Counted from the stretch's first letter, positions 7,863-16,960 are shown. The stretch is 64,000 nucleotides of DNA from Borreliella chilensis (GCA_000808095.1 CP009910.1:558001-622000), one strand, 5' to 3'. Translations and numbers: made by a program. Notes: a model not told the origin generated them from the sequence alone.

Positions 7863-8718
7863 TGTTAAGATTTATTATCCTGAAAGTTTTAATATACTAT
7901 CTAATTTATTTGACAAGAATTTAAATAATTATATCATTTATAATGAGTTGGATTTTAAAAAAAATCCTAATTTGTTTGATAAAAAAACATCTATTGATAA
8001 TTTTTTCCTTGTTTGTAATTTTGAAAAATTCAATAGGATGTCTTTAAGGGGTAATTTTCTTGAAATGGGACCGTGTGTTACTTACAATGAAATACTTCAG
8101 ATAGGTAAGAAAAATATTCCAAGTTTGCTTTATGAATTTATTTCTAAATTGAATGATAAAATATATTTAAATAGCATCAATCTTGCAAATGGGTTTTATT
8201 ATAAGAACACTATTTTTGATATTTATCCTTTATTGTTAAGCCTTGATGCACAGATTGAGTTTAAAAATGTTTTAACCAAGAAGACCTATGTTTTTAATGC
8301 TTATAATTTGAATAGGTCTGATTATATTGCAAACCGAAGCACTATTCTTGTTACTAAGTTTAAATTTCCAATGATGAATTTGTGGAACAGAAGTTTTTAT
8401 CATAAATTATTTTTCAATACTTTGTCTTTTGATGTTTTAGAAGAGATAGACATTATCTTTATATGTATTCTTTTAAACATAAGAAGAGATGTTATAAATG
8501 ATTTTTTATTAAAAATCTTTTATGATGATAAGGTGATTATTATCAAAGATTTTCAGATTTTACTTTTAAACAAATCTTTGCCGCTTTCATTTTCTGAGAT
8601 AGAAAATTCTCTTAAAATGTTGGATAAAAATATAAGAGATTCTAAAAATTTTAACATAGGAGAGAGAAGCTTAAAGCTAATAAAGAATTTTTATTTAGAT
8701 ATATTAATGAGTTTTTAA
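7855..8718 (+). CDS. Degenerate FAD-binding medium subunit of the xanthine dehydrogenase family
   Basis: 287 residues, typical of CoxM/XdhB subunits. The best block is residues 71-132: MGPCVTYNEI (family iGA.vTh.el), then INLANG followed by DIYPLLLSLDAQIEF (family GGNLAN....Dl.PaLlaLdA.v.l), and later STILVTKFKFP (family EiLt.i.iP). The Asp-to-LDA spacing is identical to the family. The two glycine motifs that hold the FAD pyrophosphate are lost: the AGGT region reads IIYNELD, and GGN reads SIN. The gene overlaps the small subunit by 8 bp. It either binds flavin differently or has lost redox function. Family assignment is from pattern plus operon order. Confidence 0.72.
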   Translation: MVNVKIYYPESFNILSNLFDKNLNNYIIYNELDFKKNPNLFDKKTSIDNFFLVCNFEKFNRMSLRGNFLEMGPCVTYNEILQIGKKNIPSLLYEFISKLNDKIYLNSINLANGFYYKNTIFDIYPLLLSLDAQIEFKNVLTKKTYVFNAYNLNRSDYIANRSTILVTKFKFPMMNLWNRSFYHKLFFNTLSFDVLEEIDIIFICILLNIRRDVINDFLLKIFYDDKVIIIKDFQILLLNKSLPLSFSEIENSLKMLDKNIRDSKNFNIGERSLKLIKNFYLDILMSF

Positions 8719-8806
8719 TTTTTAATAGTTCAATTAAGTTTTAATTACTATCTTTAGTATGCTATATTTCTTATATAAGTGGAATATATAATTTATTTTT
8801 ATGTAT

Positions 8807-8812
8807 TATAAT
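8807..8812 (+). promoter_or_regulatory. Candidate -10 box for the pts operon
   Basis: TATAAT at 8807-8812 lies 50 bp before the ptsH start, in the 143-bp gap after the xanthine-dehydrogenase-like operon. No good -35 hexamer sits 17 bp upstream, so the promoter is only suggested. A clear ribosome site (GAGGGG at 8845-8850) follows. Confidence 0.35.
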
Positions 8813-8861
8813 GTAAAAAGTTAATCAAAAAAAATATTCATAATGAGGGGTTTCTGTACTT

Positions 8862-9122
8862 ATGGTAAAAAAAGAAGCAATTATTAAAGCTGTAAACGGT
8901 TTACACGTTAGACCTGCATCAACTTTTGTAAAAAAGGCTAAAGAATATTCTAGTGAAATAACAATAGAGTCTGAAGGAAAGTCTGTTAGTGGGAAAAGTT
9001 TATTCAGACTCCAAACTTTGGAATTGTCATCAGGTAAAAAGCTTTTGATATGTGCTGAAGGTGAGGATGAAGAGAGGGCTGCTTCAGAACTTGCAGAGCT
9101 TATCGAATCTTTTAAGGAATGA
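8862..9122 (+). CDS. ptsH: Phosphocarrier protein HPr
   Basis: 86 residues, normal for HPr. The active-site His15 sits in NGLHVRPAS, and the regulatory-site region GKSLFRLQTL has Ser46. HPr passes phosphate from enzyme I to the sugar-specific EIIA proteins. The ATG is preceded by GAGGGG about 11 nt upstream. It is followed after 19 bp by ptsI and then crr, the classic order of general PTS genes. The presence of Ser46 does not by itself show HPr kinase regulation. Confidence 0.97.
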   Translation: MVKKEAIIKAVNGLHVRPASTFVKKAKEYSSEITIESEGKSVSGKSLFRLQTLELSSGKKLLICAEGEDEERAASELAELIESFKE

Positions 9123-9141
9123 TTTTGAAAGGATTTAAGTT

Positions 9142-10863
9142 ATGACTTTATCGGGTAAAAGAATATCCAAAGGAATAGGCATTGGAGAAGTTCTTTGTAT
9201 TAGGAAAAATTTTGACAAAATGGTAAGTAGAGAAAAAATTGACTTTTCTCAGATTGATAGTGAGATATCAAAATTCAATAAAGCCAAGTCAAAAGCGATT
9301 GAAGTACTTAAAGATCTTGAGAGGAAAGCTGTGCTTCAGTTTGGAGATGATAAGAAGGGTATTTTTGAAGGTCAGGTGCTAATCGTTGAAGATGATGAAC
9401 TTTCTGAGTTTGTAATTGAGTATATTGCAAAAGAAAATTATAGTGCTGCTTATTCTATTTATTTAGCATTTGAAGATTTGGTTAAAAGTGTAGAAGATTA
9501 TAAAGATCCTTATTTAAAAGAAAGAGCGTCTGATTATAAAGACATTAGGAATAGATTAATTTCTACTGTTTTAGGTCAAGTAACCGATTTTTCTGAAGTT
9601 AATAAAGATATCATTCTTGTTACCGAGGAATTAACCCCATCTGATACCATGCAATTTGATTTAAATTATGTTAAAGGGTTTTTAACTGCAGTTGGGGGAG
9701 AGACTTCTCATGCTGCTATTTTGGCAAGAACAATGGGACTTCCGGCGCTGGTGATGTCTTCTTTAGATATTGATTCGTTAAAGGATGGTGACAAAATAGT
9801 TATTGATGGAATATCTTCTATTGTTATTAAAAATCCTTCTTCTGATGAGCTTAATCTTTATGAGGGTAAGATATTACGTCAATTAGAAATGGAAAAAGAA
9901 CTTTTTTCTTTAAAAGATAAAGATGCCGAAACAAAAGACGGTATAAGAGTGGCTTTAAAGGCAAATATTGGAACGCCTGTTGATATTTCCTATGTTAATA
10001 AATATGGCGTTGAGGGAATAGGCCTTTTTAGGACTGAATTCTTATATATGAAATCTTTACAACCTCCAACAGAAGATGAGCAGTTTGAAGCTTATAAGAG
10101 AGTTTTAGATACAATGGAAAAAAAAGGTGTTGTTACTATTCGTACTCTTGATGTTGGTGGGGACAAGGAAATTCCTTATCTTAATTTTGAAAAAGAAGAG
10201 AATCCTTTTTTGGGTTTTCGTGCGCTTAGAATGTACAAGGAATATGAAGATTTAATTCAAACGCAATTTAATGCTATTTTTAGAGCTAGTCATTATGGAA
10301 AGATAAGAGTAATGGTCCCTATGCTTACTAGATATGAAGAGATTGAAACAATAGAATATTTTGTTAATAATGCAAAGAATAATTTGAAGTCCAGAAGTTT
10401 ACCGTTTGATGAAAATTTGGAAGTGGGTTGCATGATAGAAGTTCCTTCTGCAGCTTTAATTTCGTCTAAACTTGCTAACAGATTGAGGTTTTTTAGTATA
10501 GGGACTAATGATTTAACCCAATATGTTTTAGCTGTTGATCGTGGTAATCAGAAAATATCAAATTTATATGACAAGTATAATCCTGCCGTGTTGAAATTGA
10601 TCAAAAAGGTTCTTGAAGATGGAGTTAGCTCTGGGATTGATGTGTCTGTTTGTGGTGAGCTTGGGGGAGATGATGCTGGAGCTTTAGTTCTTGTAGGTCT
10701 TGGATTTAGATCTTTGAGCATGATTCCTAGTGCTACACTTAAGGTTAAGTATTTGCTTAAAAAGTATACAATAATGGAATTGGAAGAATTGGCAAATAAG
10801 GTTTTAAATAGTGATTCCGAACAAGAGACTTTAAGTTATTTTGATAAATTTATAGGAGATTAG
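9142..10863 (+). CDS. ptsI: PTS enzyme I (phosphoenolpyruvate-protein phosphotransferase)
   Basis: 573 residues, full length. The phosphorylated His190 is in GGETSHAAILAR; the PEP-binding barrel shows GLFRTEFLYM, LDVGGDKEIPYL, GTNDLTQY and the active-site Cys in VCGELGGD. It takes phosphate from PEP and gives it to HPr in the cytoplasm. It lies between ptsH (19-bp gap) and crr (2-bp gap), with AAAGGATTTAAGTT upstream providing a ribosome site. Confidence 0.97.
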   Translation: MTLSGKRISKGIGIGEVLCIRKNFDKMVSREKIDFSQIDSEISKFNKAKSKAIEVLKDLERKAVLQFGDDKKGIFEGQVLIVEDDELSEFVIEYIAKENYSAAYSIYLAFEDLVKSVEDYKDPYLKERASDYKDIRNRLISTVLGQVTDFSEVNKDIILVTEELTPSDTMQFDLNYVKGFLTAVGGETSHAAILARTMGLPALVMSSLDIDSLKDGDKIVIDGISSIVIKNPSSDELNLYEGKILRQLEMEKELFSLKDKDAETKDGIRVALKANIGTPVDISYVNKYGVEGIGLFRTEFLYMKSLQPPTEDEQFEAYKRVLDTMEKKGVVTIRTLDVGGDKEIPYLNFEKEENPFLGFRALRMYKEYEDLIQTQFNAIFRASHYGKIRVMVPMLTRYEEIETIEYFVNNAKNNLKSRSLPFDENLEVGCMIEVPSAALISSKLANRLRFFSIGTNDLTQYVLAVDRGNQKISNLYDKYNPAVLKLIKKVLEDGVSSGIDVSVCGELGGDDAGALVLVGLGFRSLSMIPSATLKVKYLLKKYTIMELEELANKVLNSDSEQETLSYFDKFIGD

Positions 10864-10865
10864 TT

Positions 10866-11435
10866 ATGGGGTTTTTAGATTTTTTTAAAAAAACCGCTAC
10901 ATTGGATTTGATTGCTCCGATTAGTGGGAAAGTAATGTCAATTGATAAGGTTCCTGATGAAGCGTTTGCCGAGAAGATAGTTGGTGATGGAATTGCAATT
11001 CTTCCAACAAGTGATGAATTGTTAGCGCCTTGTGATGGTAAAATAGGTAAAATTTTTAAAACTAATCATGCTTTTAGTCTTGAAACTAAAGAGGGCATTG
11101 AAATTTTTGTTCATTTTGGAATTAATACTCTTAATTTGAATGGCAAGGGTTTTACAAGAGTTGCTGAGGAAGGCATGAATGTTAAACAAGGCGAAGTTAT
11201 TATTAGGCTTGATCTTGAATATTTGAAAGAGCATTCGGAGTCAGTTATTACTCCGGTTGTCATTGCAAATTCTGATGAGGTTTCAAGTATAGAATATTCT
11301 TTTGGAAGGCTTGAAAATGAGTGTGAATATATTTTATTGTCGTCAACTGCCTTGACAGAAGAAATTAGACATAAAATATCTCAAACAAAGCCCGTTGAAG
11401 CAGGTAAAGATTTAGTATTGCGAGTCAAAAAGTAA
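10866..11435 (+). CDS. crr: PTS glucose-type EIIA component
   Basis: 189 residues. The EIIA-Glc fold is clear: IAPISGKVMSIDKVPDEAFA at the N-terminus, LAPCDGKIGKIFKTNHAF with His68, and IEIFVHFGINTLNLNGKGF with the phosphorylated His83. Borrelia PTS permeases for glucose, maltose and N-acetylglucosamine-type sugars depend on such a soluble EIIA. It starts 2 bp after ptsI with GGAGAT upstream and ends inside a strong terminator, closing the operon. I see no membrane-anchoring EIIB/C domain. Confidence 0.93.
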   Translation: MGFLDFFKKTATLDLIAPISGKVMSIDKVPDEAFAEKIVGDGIAILPTSDELLAPCDGKIGKIFKTNHAFSLETKEGIEIFVHFGINTLNLNGKGFTRVAEEGMNVKQGEVIIRLDLEYLKEHSESVITPVVIANSDEVSSIEYSFGRLENECEYILLSSTALTEEIRHKISQTKPVEAGKDLVLRVKK

Positions 11436-11466
11436 AAAGAGAGAGTTTTAAACTCTCTCTTTTTTT
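11434..11466. terminator. Bidirectional intrinsic terminator between crr and htpG
   Basis: A near-perfect inverted repeat: arm 11434-11448 (AAAAAGAGAGAGTTT) pairs with 11450-11464 (AAACTCTCTCTTTTT). It has A-rich and T-rich flanks on both strands and lies between two convergent genes whose stop codons are at 11433-11435 and 11472. It should stop transcription from both sides. Confidence 0.85.
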
Positions 11467-11471
11467 CTTAA

Positions 11472-13322
11472 TTATAACAAATCTTTTTCTAGAAGTTCGT
11501 TTATTATGTTTATAAATTTTCCTGGATTTTTGCTTGGCATTCCTGAAGTTAGCATAGCTTCTTCAAAAAGAAGAATACTTATTTTTTCTAATTTTTCAGG
11601 TTCTAAGGTTTTTAAATTTTTGACGATTTTATTATTAGGGTTTAATTCAAGTATTGGTTTAATTTCTTTTACTTCTTGTCCCATTGATATCATGATTTTT
11701 TGCATTTGATAAGTTGGATCATTGCTATCAACTATTATTGCCGAAGGTTCTTTTATCAATGTTGCTGATAGATTTACCTCTTTTATGTGGTCCTTAAGAA
11801 TTTCTTTTACTTTTGCAAGGGTATCTTTGAATTCTTCTTCAATTTTTTTGAAATTTTCATCTTTTAATTCATTGCTAGTTTCATTTTTGTTTATTGCTTT
11901 TAGTTTTAATCCTTCGTATTCTGGGATTAGATTTAAAATAGCTTCATCAAGTTCGTCGTCCATGATTAGAATTTCAAATCCTTTTTCTTTATAAGCATTT
12001 ACGATTGGATTTTCTTTTAATATATTTTCTTTACCACCTGTTATATAGTAAATGCTTTTTTGGCTTTCATTCATTCTTTCTTTGTAATCTTTAAAAGATA
12101 CAAATCCATCAACGTTTGAAGATTTGAATCTTATTAGTGAAATAAGCTTTTCCCTATTTTCAAAATCAGAATAAACGCCCTCTTTAATGCATCTTCCAAA
12201 TTCTTTAGAAAAGTCTGAAAATTTTTCAGGATTTTTCTTGCTGAGCTTTTCAAGTTCGCTTAGAATTTTTTTTACAGAAGATGATTTTATTTTAGACAAG
12301 ATTTTGTTTTGTTGTAAAATCTCTCTACTTACATTTAGCGGTAAATCTTGACAGTCTATTACTCCTTTTATAAATCTTAGATAGTTTGGAAGCAAGCTGC
12401 CTTCAGAGTCTGTAATAAAGATTCTATTTATAAATAGCTTTACTCCAGGTTTAGTGTTTGGGTAATATAAATCATAAGGAGCTTTGTTTGGGATATAGAA
12501 TAAGCTAGTATATTCTAAATTTCCTTCAGCTTTTGTGTGAATATGTATTAGTGGATTTTCATAGTCAAAGGTTGTATTTTTATAAAATTCGTTATATTCT
12601 TCCGCTTTAATTTCACTTTTATTTTTTGTCCAAAGAGCAGTGGTTTCATTTAATTTTTCTTCTTTTTCTTCTATTCCCTCTTGTTTACCATCCTTCATTA
12701 TGGGTTCGCTGTATTTTATGTAAATAGGATAATTTATGTGATTTGAATATTTTTTAATAATTTCTTGAATTTTCCATTTATTGGCATATTCAAGTCCTTC
12801 TTTATTAAGATAAAGCTTTATTTCTGTGCCTGGTTCTTCTTTGTTTGATTTTTCTATTTCATATCCCGTTTTACCGTCGCTAGACCAAATGTAAGCGTCA
12901 TTTTCTAGAGCTTTTTTTGATATAACTTCTACTTTTTCTGATACTATGAATGCACTATAAAATCCAACTCCAAATTGGCCAATTAGACCTGCAGATTTTT
13001 TTTCATCTTGTTTTAAATTGTTAATAAATTCTTTGGTTCCTGATTTTGCAATTACACCAAGATGATTAGTTAAATCTTGTTCATTCATTCCAATCCCATT
13101 ATCTTTTATTAGGATGCTTTTATCGTCAAAGGTTATTTCTATTTTTGGCTCTAGAACAATGTTTTTGAATTTTTCATTTGTCAAGTTTAAAAACTTGAGT
13201 TTATCAATAGCGTCAGACGCATTTGATATTAATTCCCTTAAAAATATTTCCTTATGGGAGTAAAGAGAGTGTATGATTAAATAAAGTAAATCATTCACTT
13301 CTGTATCAAATTGTTTTTTCAT
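11472..13322 (-). CDS. htpG: Chaperone protein HtpG (Hsp90)
   Basis: 616 residues from ATG 13322. The GHKL ATPase domain is complete: LYSHKEIFLRELISNASDA, DNGIGM, GQFGVGFYSAF, and the middle-domain LPLNVSREILQQ; the C-terminal dimerisation domain follows. I reject the TTG at 13340 as start because AAAGGAAAA inside that stretch is the ribosome site for the ATG. HtpG is a cytosolic ATP-dependent chaperone. It is transcribed alone, towards the pts terminator. Confidence 0.96.
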   Translation of the reverse strand: MKKQFDTEVNDLLYLIIHSLYSHKEIFLRELISNASDAIDKLKFLNLTNEKFKNIVLEPKIEITFDDKSILIKDNGIGMNEQDLTNHLGVIAKSGTKEFINNLKQDEKKSAGLIGQFGVGFYSAFIVSEKVEVISKKALENDAYIWSSDGKTGYEIEKSNKEEPGTEIKLYLNKEGLEYANKWKIQEIIKKYSNHINYPIYIKYSEPIMKDGKQEGIEEKEEKLNETTALWTKNKSEIKAEEYNEFYKNTTFDYENPLIHIHTKAEGNLEYTSLFYIPNKAPYDLYYPNTKPGVKLFINRIFITDSEGSLLPNYLRFIKGVIDCQDLPLNVSREILQQNKILSKIKSSSVKKILSELEKLSKKNPEKFSDFSKEFGRCIKEGVYSDFENREKLISLIRFKSSNVDGFVSFKDYKERMNESQKSIYYITGGKENILKENPIVNAYKEKGFEILIMDDELDEAILNLIPEYEGLKLKAINKNETSNELKDENFKKIEEEFKDTLAKVKEILKDHIKEVNLSATLIKEPSAIIVDSNDPTYQMQKIMISMGQEVKEIKPILELNPNNKIVKNLKTLEPEKLEKISILLFEEAMLTSGMPSKNPGKFINIINELLEKDLL

Positions 13323-13430
13323 GCAATTTTTCCTTTTCAATTTAATCTTTACTTTTTTTATAATATAACATAATCTAAAAATAATGAATAAAGCAATTTG
13401 TTAAAATAGAAAATTAGAATCAAGGAGAAT

Positions 13431-14828
13431 GTGTTGGATATAGGAATTTATGGTCTTGGTGTTATGGGTGGTAATTTAGCACTAAATATTGCTGATAACG
13501 GTTTTAATGTTTCTGTTTATAATAGAGATAGTGAAAAAACTGAAATTTTTGTTAAACAAAATTCTCATAAAAAGATAAGTGGTTTTAAAGATATTGAATC
13601 TTTTGTTAAAAGCTTGAAGACTCCAAGAAAAATCATCTTGATGGTGACAAGTTTGGCTGTAGAAAAGGTTATTGAACAAATTTTGCCTTTTGTAGATAAA
13701 TTGGACGTAATTATTGACGGTGGAAATTCTCATTATAAGAGTACAATGAGACTTGAAAAAGAACTGTTTGCTAAAGACATTTATTTTGTAGGACTTGGAA
13801 TTTCTGGGGGGGAGAGAGGAGCAAGATTTGGCCCTGCGTTAATGTATGGAGGAAGTAAATCAGCTTATGAAATTCTTGAGCCTATATTAAATAAAATTGC
13901 AGCTAGAACTAAAACCAACGATGTTTGTTCGACTTATATTGGAGAAAATGGTTCTGGGCACTATGTTAAAATGATACATAATGGGGTGGAATACGCTGAT
14001 ATGCAACTTATCAGTGAGGTTTATTTTTTCATGAAAAAAGCTTTCAATCTAGATAATTCAAAAATTTCTGAAGTTTTTGAAAAGTGGAATGAGGGGGATC
14101 TTTCGAGTTATTTACTAGAAGTAACTTCTAAGATTCTTAGGTATAAGGAAAATAATGAATATTTAGTTGATAAAATTTTAGATATTGCAAATCAAAAAGG
14201 TACTGGTGTTTGGACTTCTATTGATGCTCTTGAATCTAATATGCCTGTGAATTTAATTGTTGAATCTGTTTTTTCAAGATTTATGTCGGGGTTAAAACAC
14301 GAAAGGATTATTGCTAGTGATTTGCTCAAGATGGATACCGTCTCTTTTGAGTTTGAGCTTAGTGATTGGATTTTGGATCTTTATTATGCTCTTTTAGTTT
14401 CAAAAGTAGTAGCTTATGCTCAAGGTTTTATGATGCTTAAGACCGCATCTGCTAATTATAGTTGGGATTTGAATTTGGGTAAAATTTCTTTAATTTGGAG
14501 AGAGGGCTGTATTATTCGCAGTAGTTTTTTAGATAAAATTAAATTAGCTTATGATAAAAATCCCCATCTTATTAATTTACTTTTTGATGATTATTTTTTA
14601 GATTTATTAAAAAATCATCACAAATCTTTGAGAAGAATAATTTCAAAAGCTAGTGAGATTGGAATACCTTTGCCTGCATTTTATGCTAGCCTTTCGTTTT
14701 TAGATTCTTATTCTACTAATTATTTACCTTCCAACCTAATTCAGGCACAAAGAGATTTTTTTGGTGCACATTCTTTTGAAAGATTAGATTCAAAACGAGG
14801 TGAATTTTTTCATAGTTCTTGGCAATAA
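13431..14828 (+). CDS. gnd: 6-phosphogluconate dehydrogenase, decarboxylating
   Basis: 465 residues. N-terminal Rossmann motif GIYGLGVMGGNLALNIADNG, substrate motif GISGGERGARFGPALMYGG, and the catalytic Lys/Asn region GHYVKMIHNGVEYADMQLI. It converts 6-phosphogluconate to ribulose 5-phosphate with NADP, the oxidative pentose phosphate step. The start is GTG 13431 or, better spaced from AAGGAG (13423-13428), TTG 13434; an out-of-frame ATG lies at 13429. It faces away from htpG, sharing a short promoter region. Confidence 0.95.
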   Translation: MLDIGIYGLGVMGGNLALNIADNGFNVSVYNRDSEKTEIFVKQNSHKKISGFKDIESFVKSLKTPRKIILMVTSLAVEKVIEQILPFVDKLDVIIDGGNSHYKSTMRLEKELFAKDIYFVGLGISGGERGARFGPALMYGGSKSAYEILEPILNKIAARTKTNDVCSTYIGENGSGHYVKMIHNGVEYADMQLISEVYFFMKKAFNLDNSKISEVFEKWNEGDLSSYLLEVTSKILRYKENNEYLVDKILDIANQKGTGVWTSIDALESNMPVNLIVESVFSRFMSGLKHERIIASDLLKMDTVSFEFELSDWILDLYYALLVSKVVAYAQGFMMLKTASANYSWDLNLGKISLIWREGCIIRSSFLDKIKLAYDKNPHLINLLFDDYFLDLLKNHHKSLRRIISKASEIGIPLPAFYASLSFLDSYSTNYLPSNLIQAQRDFFGAHSFERLDSKRGEFFHSSWQ

Positions 14829-14851
14829 ATTTAATGAAGCCGTGGTTTAAT

Positions 14852-15394
14852 TTAGAGATAGTACTTAGCGGATACTCCTCCAGCAAAGTTTGCTTTTATG
14901 CCTGAGTAAGTTCTGTGGCGCGCTAGTGATCTTGTGTTTGAGATCAATTCTATCGAAGGTGCTATTTTTATACCTATTTCTAAGCTTTCTGTAATGTCAT
15001 AAAGAATAGCCAATGGAATTCTTATTCCAAATCCTAATTCTATGTTTATTAACTTGGATGTGTGAGACGATAAATTTAGATTTCCTCCTACGCCAATTCC
15101 TAAATTTAAATTTTTTATCAAAGATATTGTAAAAATAAAATCGAGTGCTGCTATTGCTAATAAATTAAAATCATAAGATTTTGATTCAAGTTTTAAGCCT
15201 GATAGATTTATTCCATTGCTACCACCATATCCTATTTCAAGGTCAACAAAGGGAAATGACATTATTAAGTTAATAATCGGATTTCCAATACTTGCTCCAA
15301 AACCAATTCCTCTATTTAAATATGAACCTTTTGCAAAACTGTTTGTAGATATATTTACAATTATAATGAATAGTATAAAAATTTTTTTCACCAC
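14852..15394 (-). CDS. Exported small beta-rich protein with a GxSxG motif (BB0562-type, reported lipase)
   Basis: 180 residues. A clear signal peptide (KKIFILFIIIVNISTNSFA-KG) precedes a mature part rich in alternating hydrophobic strands and glycines, typical of a small outer-membrane barrel. GASIG near residue 33 fits a serine-lipase GxSxG motif. From memory, the B. burgdorferi gene at this position (BB0562) has been reported to have lipase activity and to matter when fatty acids are scarce; I cannot verify that here. GTG starts at 15394 and 15391 are both possible, the second better spaced from GGGAG. It is a paralogue of the next two minus-strand genes. Confidence 0.72.
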   Translation of the reverse strand: MVKKIFILFIIIVNISTNSFAKGSYLNRGIGFGASIGNPIINLIMSFPFVDLEIGYGGSNGINLSGLKLESKSYDFNLLAIAALDFIFTISLIKNLNLGIGVGGNLNLSSHTSKLINIELGFGIRIPLAILYDITESLEIGIKIAPSIELISNTRSLARHRTYSGIKANFAGGVSAKYYL

Positions 15395-15533
15395 TGTCTC
15401 CCAAATTTTGTTTTATTATTATAATATTTTATTTTTAAATTTTAAAATAATAGAAACAAGTCTTTGACAATTTAAATTTTGCGTTTAAGATTTTGAACGA
15501 TTTTTAATTTTCCAATAATATTTTTTTATATTT

Positions 15534-15570
15534 AAAAAAAAAAGAAGCAATAACTTCTTTTTTTTTTAAA
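15534..15570 (-). terminator. Intrinsic terminator after the 15582-16100 gene
   Basis: AAAAAAGAAG and CTTCTTTTTT arms flank a short loop (GCAATAA), with long A and T runs on both sides. It lies just downstream of the stop codon of the minus-strand gene ending at 15582 and separates it from its paralogue at 14852-15394. Confidence 0.7.
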
Positions 15571-15581
15571 TGACTTTATTA

Positions 15582-16100
15582 TTATGCAAGCCAGAATCTC
15601 AGTCCTAGACCCGCAAATACTTCCCATCTAAATCCAACGCTATTGCTCCAGATGTTCATTCCAAGTCCTGGTGCTATTCTTAGAAATATGTCAAATTTTT
15701 TTCTAGATACTGCAAGATTTAAAGCTAAAGGCAATCTTGCTCCAATACTCATTGGTCCAGATCCTGATTGACTGCCTCCAAATCTTGAAAACCATATTGT
15801 TCCATATCCCCCAGCTCCTACTGAGAAATCTAAAATATTAGCAGCTCCTGAAAATGTATATATGTAGAAAATATAGTCGAGTGCTATAAACAGTGTTTTC
15901 CAGTCTGAGAATAAATTATTTACTCCGCTGTAAAGACCAATGTCAAAATCAAAGTCTCCTATATTAAACTGTAAAGCGATTGGAAATGGGAGTATGATTC
16001 CTGCTCCAAATTTACCTCTTGCAGTTCCTTTTGAATTAGCAAATCCTGAGATTGAGGCTAATGAAATAATAATCAAGATAATAAATATTTTTTTTCTCAT
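15582..16100 (-). CDS. Exported small outer-membrane-barrel-like protein (paralogue 2 of 3)
   Basis: 172 residues. The signal peptide (KKIFIILIIISLASISGFA-NS) is followed by glycine-rich amphipathic strands: FGAGIILPFPIALQFNIGDF, DIGLYSGVNN, SVGAGGYGTIWF, SIGARLPLALNL. The end LGLRFWLA, with an aromatic residue close to the C-terminus, resembles outer-membrane barrel closure strands. The ATG has a good AGGAGAT ribosome site. The IGARLPLALNL block aligns with FGIRIPLAILY in the 14852-15394 gene and with IGAGLPIGIIY in the 16180-16764 gene, showing common ancestry. No GxSxG motif comparable to the first paralogue is evident. Function unknown. Confidence 0.72.
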   Translation of the reverse strand: MRKKIFIILIIISLASISGFANSKGTARGKFGAGIILPFPIALQFNIGDFDFDIGLYSGVNNLFSDWKTLFIALDYIFYIYTFSGAANILDFSVGAGGYGTIWFSRFGGSQSGSGPMSIGARLPLALNLAVSRKKFDIFLRIAPGLGMNIWSNSVGFRWEVFAGLGLRFWLA

Positions 16101-16179
16101 TTTTTGTTATCTCCTAAGTGTAATATTCTAGTTTTTAAAACAGTTTAGTTCAATATTTTTTTTATTTAAAAAGTAAAAA

Positions 16180-16764
16180 CTATATCTTAAGAGAGCTTTT
16201 TATTCCGATAGAAAAGTTTCCTTTTATTGGAAATAATAAATTTCCATTAGGTAATTGACCAATAAAAATTGATGGTGTTGTTTTTATTATGATTTCAATA
16301 ATGTCGTAATAAGCTTCATATATTATGCCTATAGGCAAACCTGCTCCAATTTTATAGGTAATCCCAGAAAAAACATTTGCTAAATTTGAGTTTGTAATTT
16401 GGCCTATTTCAAAAAATAGGCCAGATCCCAAGAAAAAGGTAAAATTTGAATTTTTAATTCTTAAATTTAAGAATATATAGTCAAAATATGTTTTAAATAA
16501 AAATATTATTGATGATTTTGGAAAAAATTCTGAGACACTCAATATTGTTATTCCTATTCCAATATCAAAGTTATTAATGCTGAATTCTATTGCAGTAGGA
16601 TAAGGGAGGATAAAGCCAAATTTTATTTTAGTCTTTGTTTTAAAATTGTCTATTTTTATACTATTTGAACTGTTTTTAGATTTTTCGTTTGTAAAAATAT
16701 TCTCAACATTGAAAAATAATACAGTTATTATTAATAATTTTAGTAATTTGTTTTTACTTTGCAT
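16180..16764 (-). CDS. Exported small barrel-like protein (paralogue 3 of 3)
   Basis: 194 residues. A hydrophobic N-terminus (LLKLLIITVLFFNVENIF-TN) serves as a signal peptide, followed by a polar Asn/Lys/Ser stretch and then strands such as KFGFILPYPTAIEFSINNFD, SGLFFEIGQI, YKIGAGLPIGIIYEAYYDII. It shares FGFILPYPTAIEFSI with FGAGIILPFPIALQFNI of its neighbour. The three genes lie in tandem on the minus strand, with gaps of 187 and 79 bp. It is more Ile/Asn/Lys-rich than the others and its ribosome site is weak (AAAGATAGT). Function unknown. Confidence 0.68.
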   Translation of the reverse strand: MQSKNKLLKLLIITVLFFNVENIFTNEKSKNSSNSIKIDNFKTKTKIKFGFILPYPTAIEFSINNFDIGIGITILSVSEFFPKSSIIFLFKTYFDYIFLNLRIKNSNFTFFLGSGLFFEIGQITNSNLANVFSGITYKIGAGLPIGIIYEAYYDIIEIIIKTTPSIFIGQLPNGNLLFPIKGNFSIGIKSSLKI

Positions 16765-16910
16765 TACTATCTTTTTTGTGCGAGATTTAAATTAAACTAC
16801 AGCCTTATGTTTAAATTATAAGATAGAATTCTGTCTTTTTATTATTTATTAGCAATTAAATTTTATTAATTTCTGATTTGTATTTATCAATATATGAGGT
16901 AATATTAATT

Positions 16911-16939
16911 TTGACGCTAGTATTCTATTTGCGATTTAA
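16911..16939 (+). promoter_or_regulatory. Candidate promoter of the chemotaxis operon
   Basis: TTGACG at 16911-16916, then 17 bp, then ATTTAA at 16934-16939, 21 bp ahead of cheW. The -35 is good and the -10 poor. It is the only decent -35 in the 196-bp gap between the divergent barrel gene and cheW. Confidence 0.3.
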
Positions 16940-16960
16940 GTTGCATTTAAAGGGGCTTTT

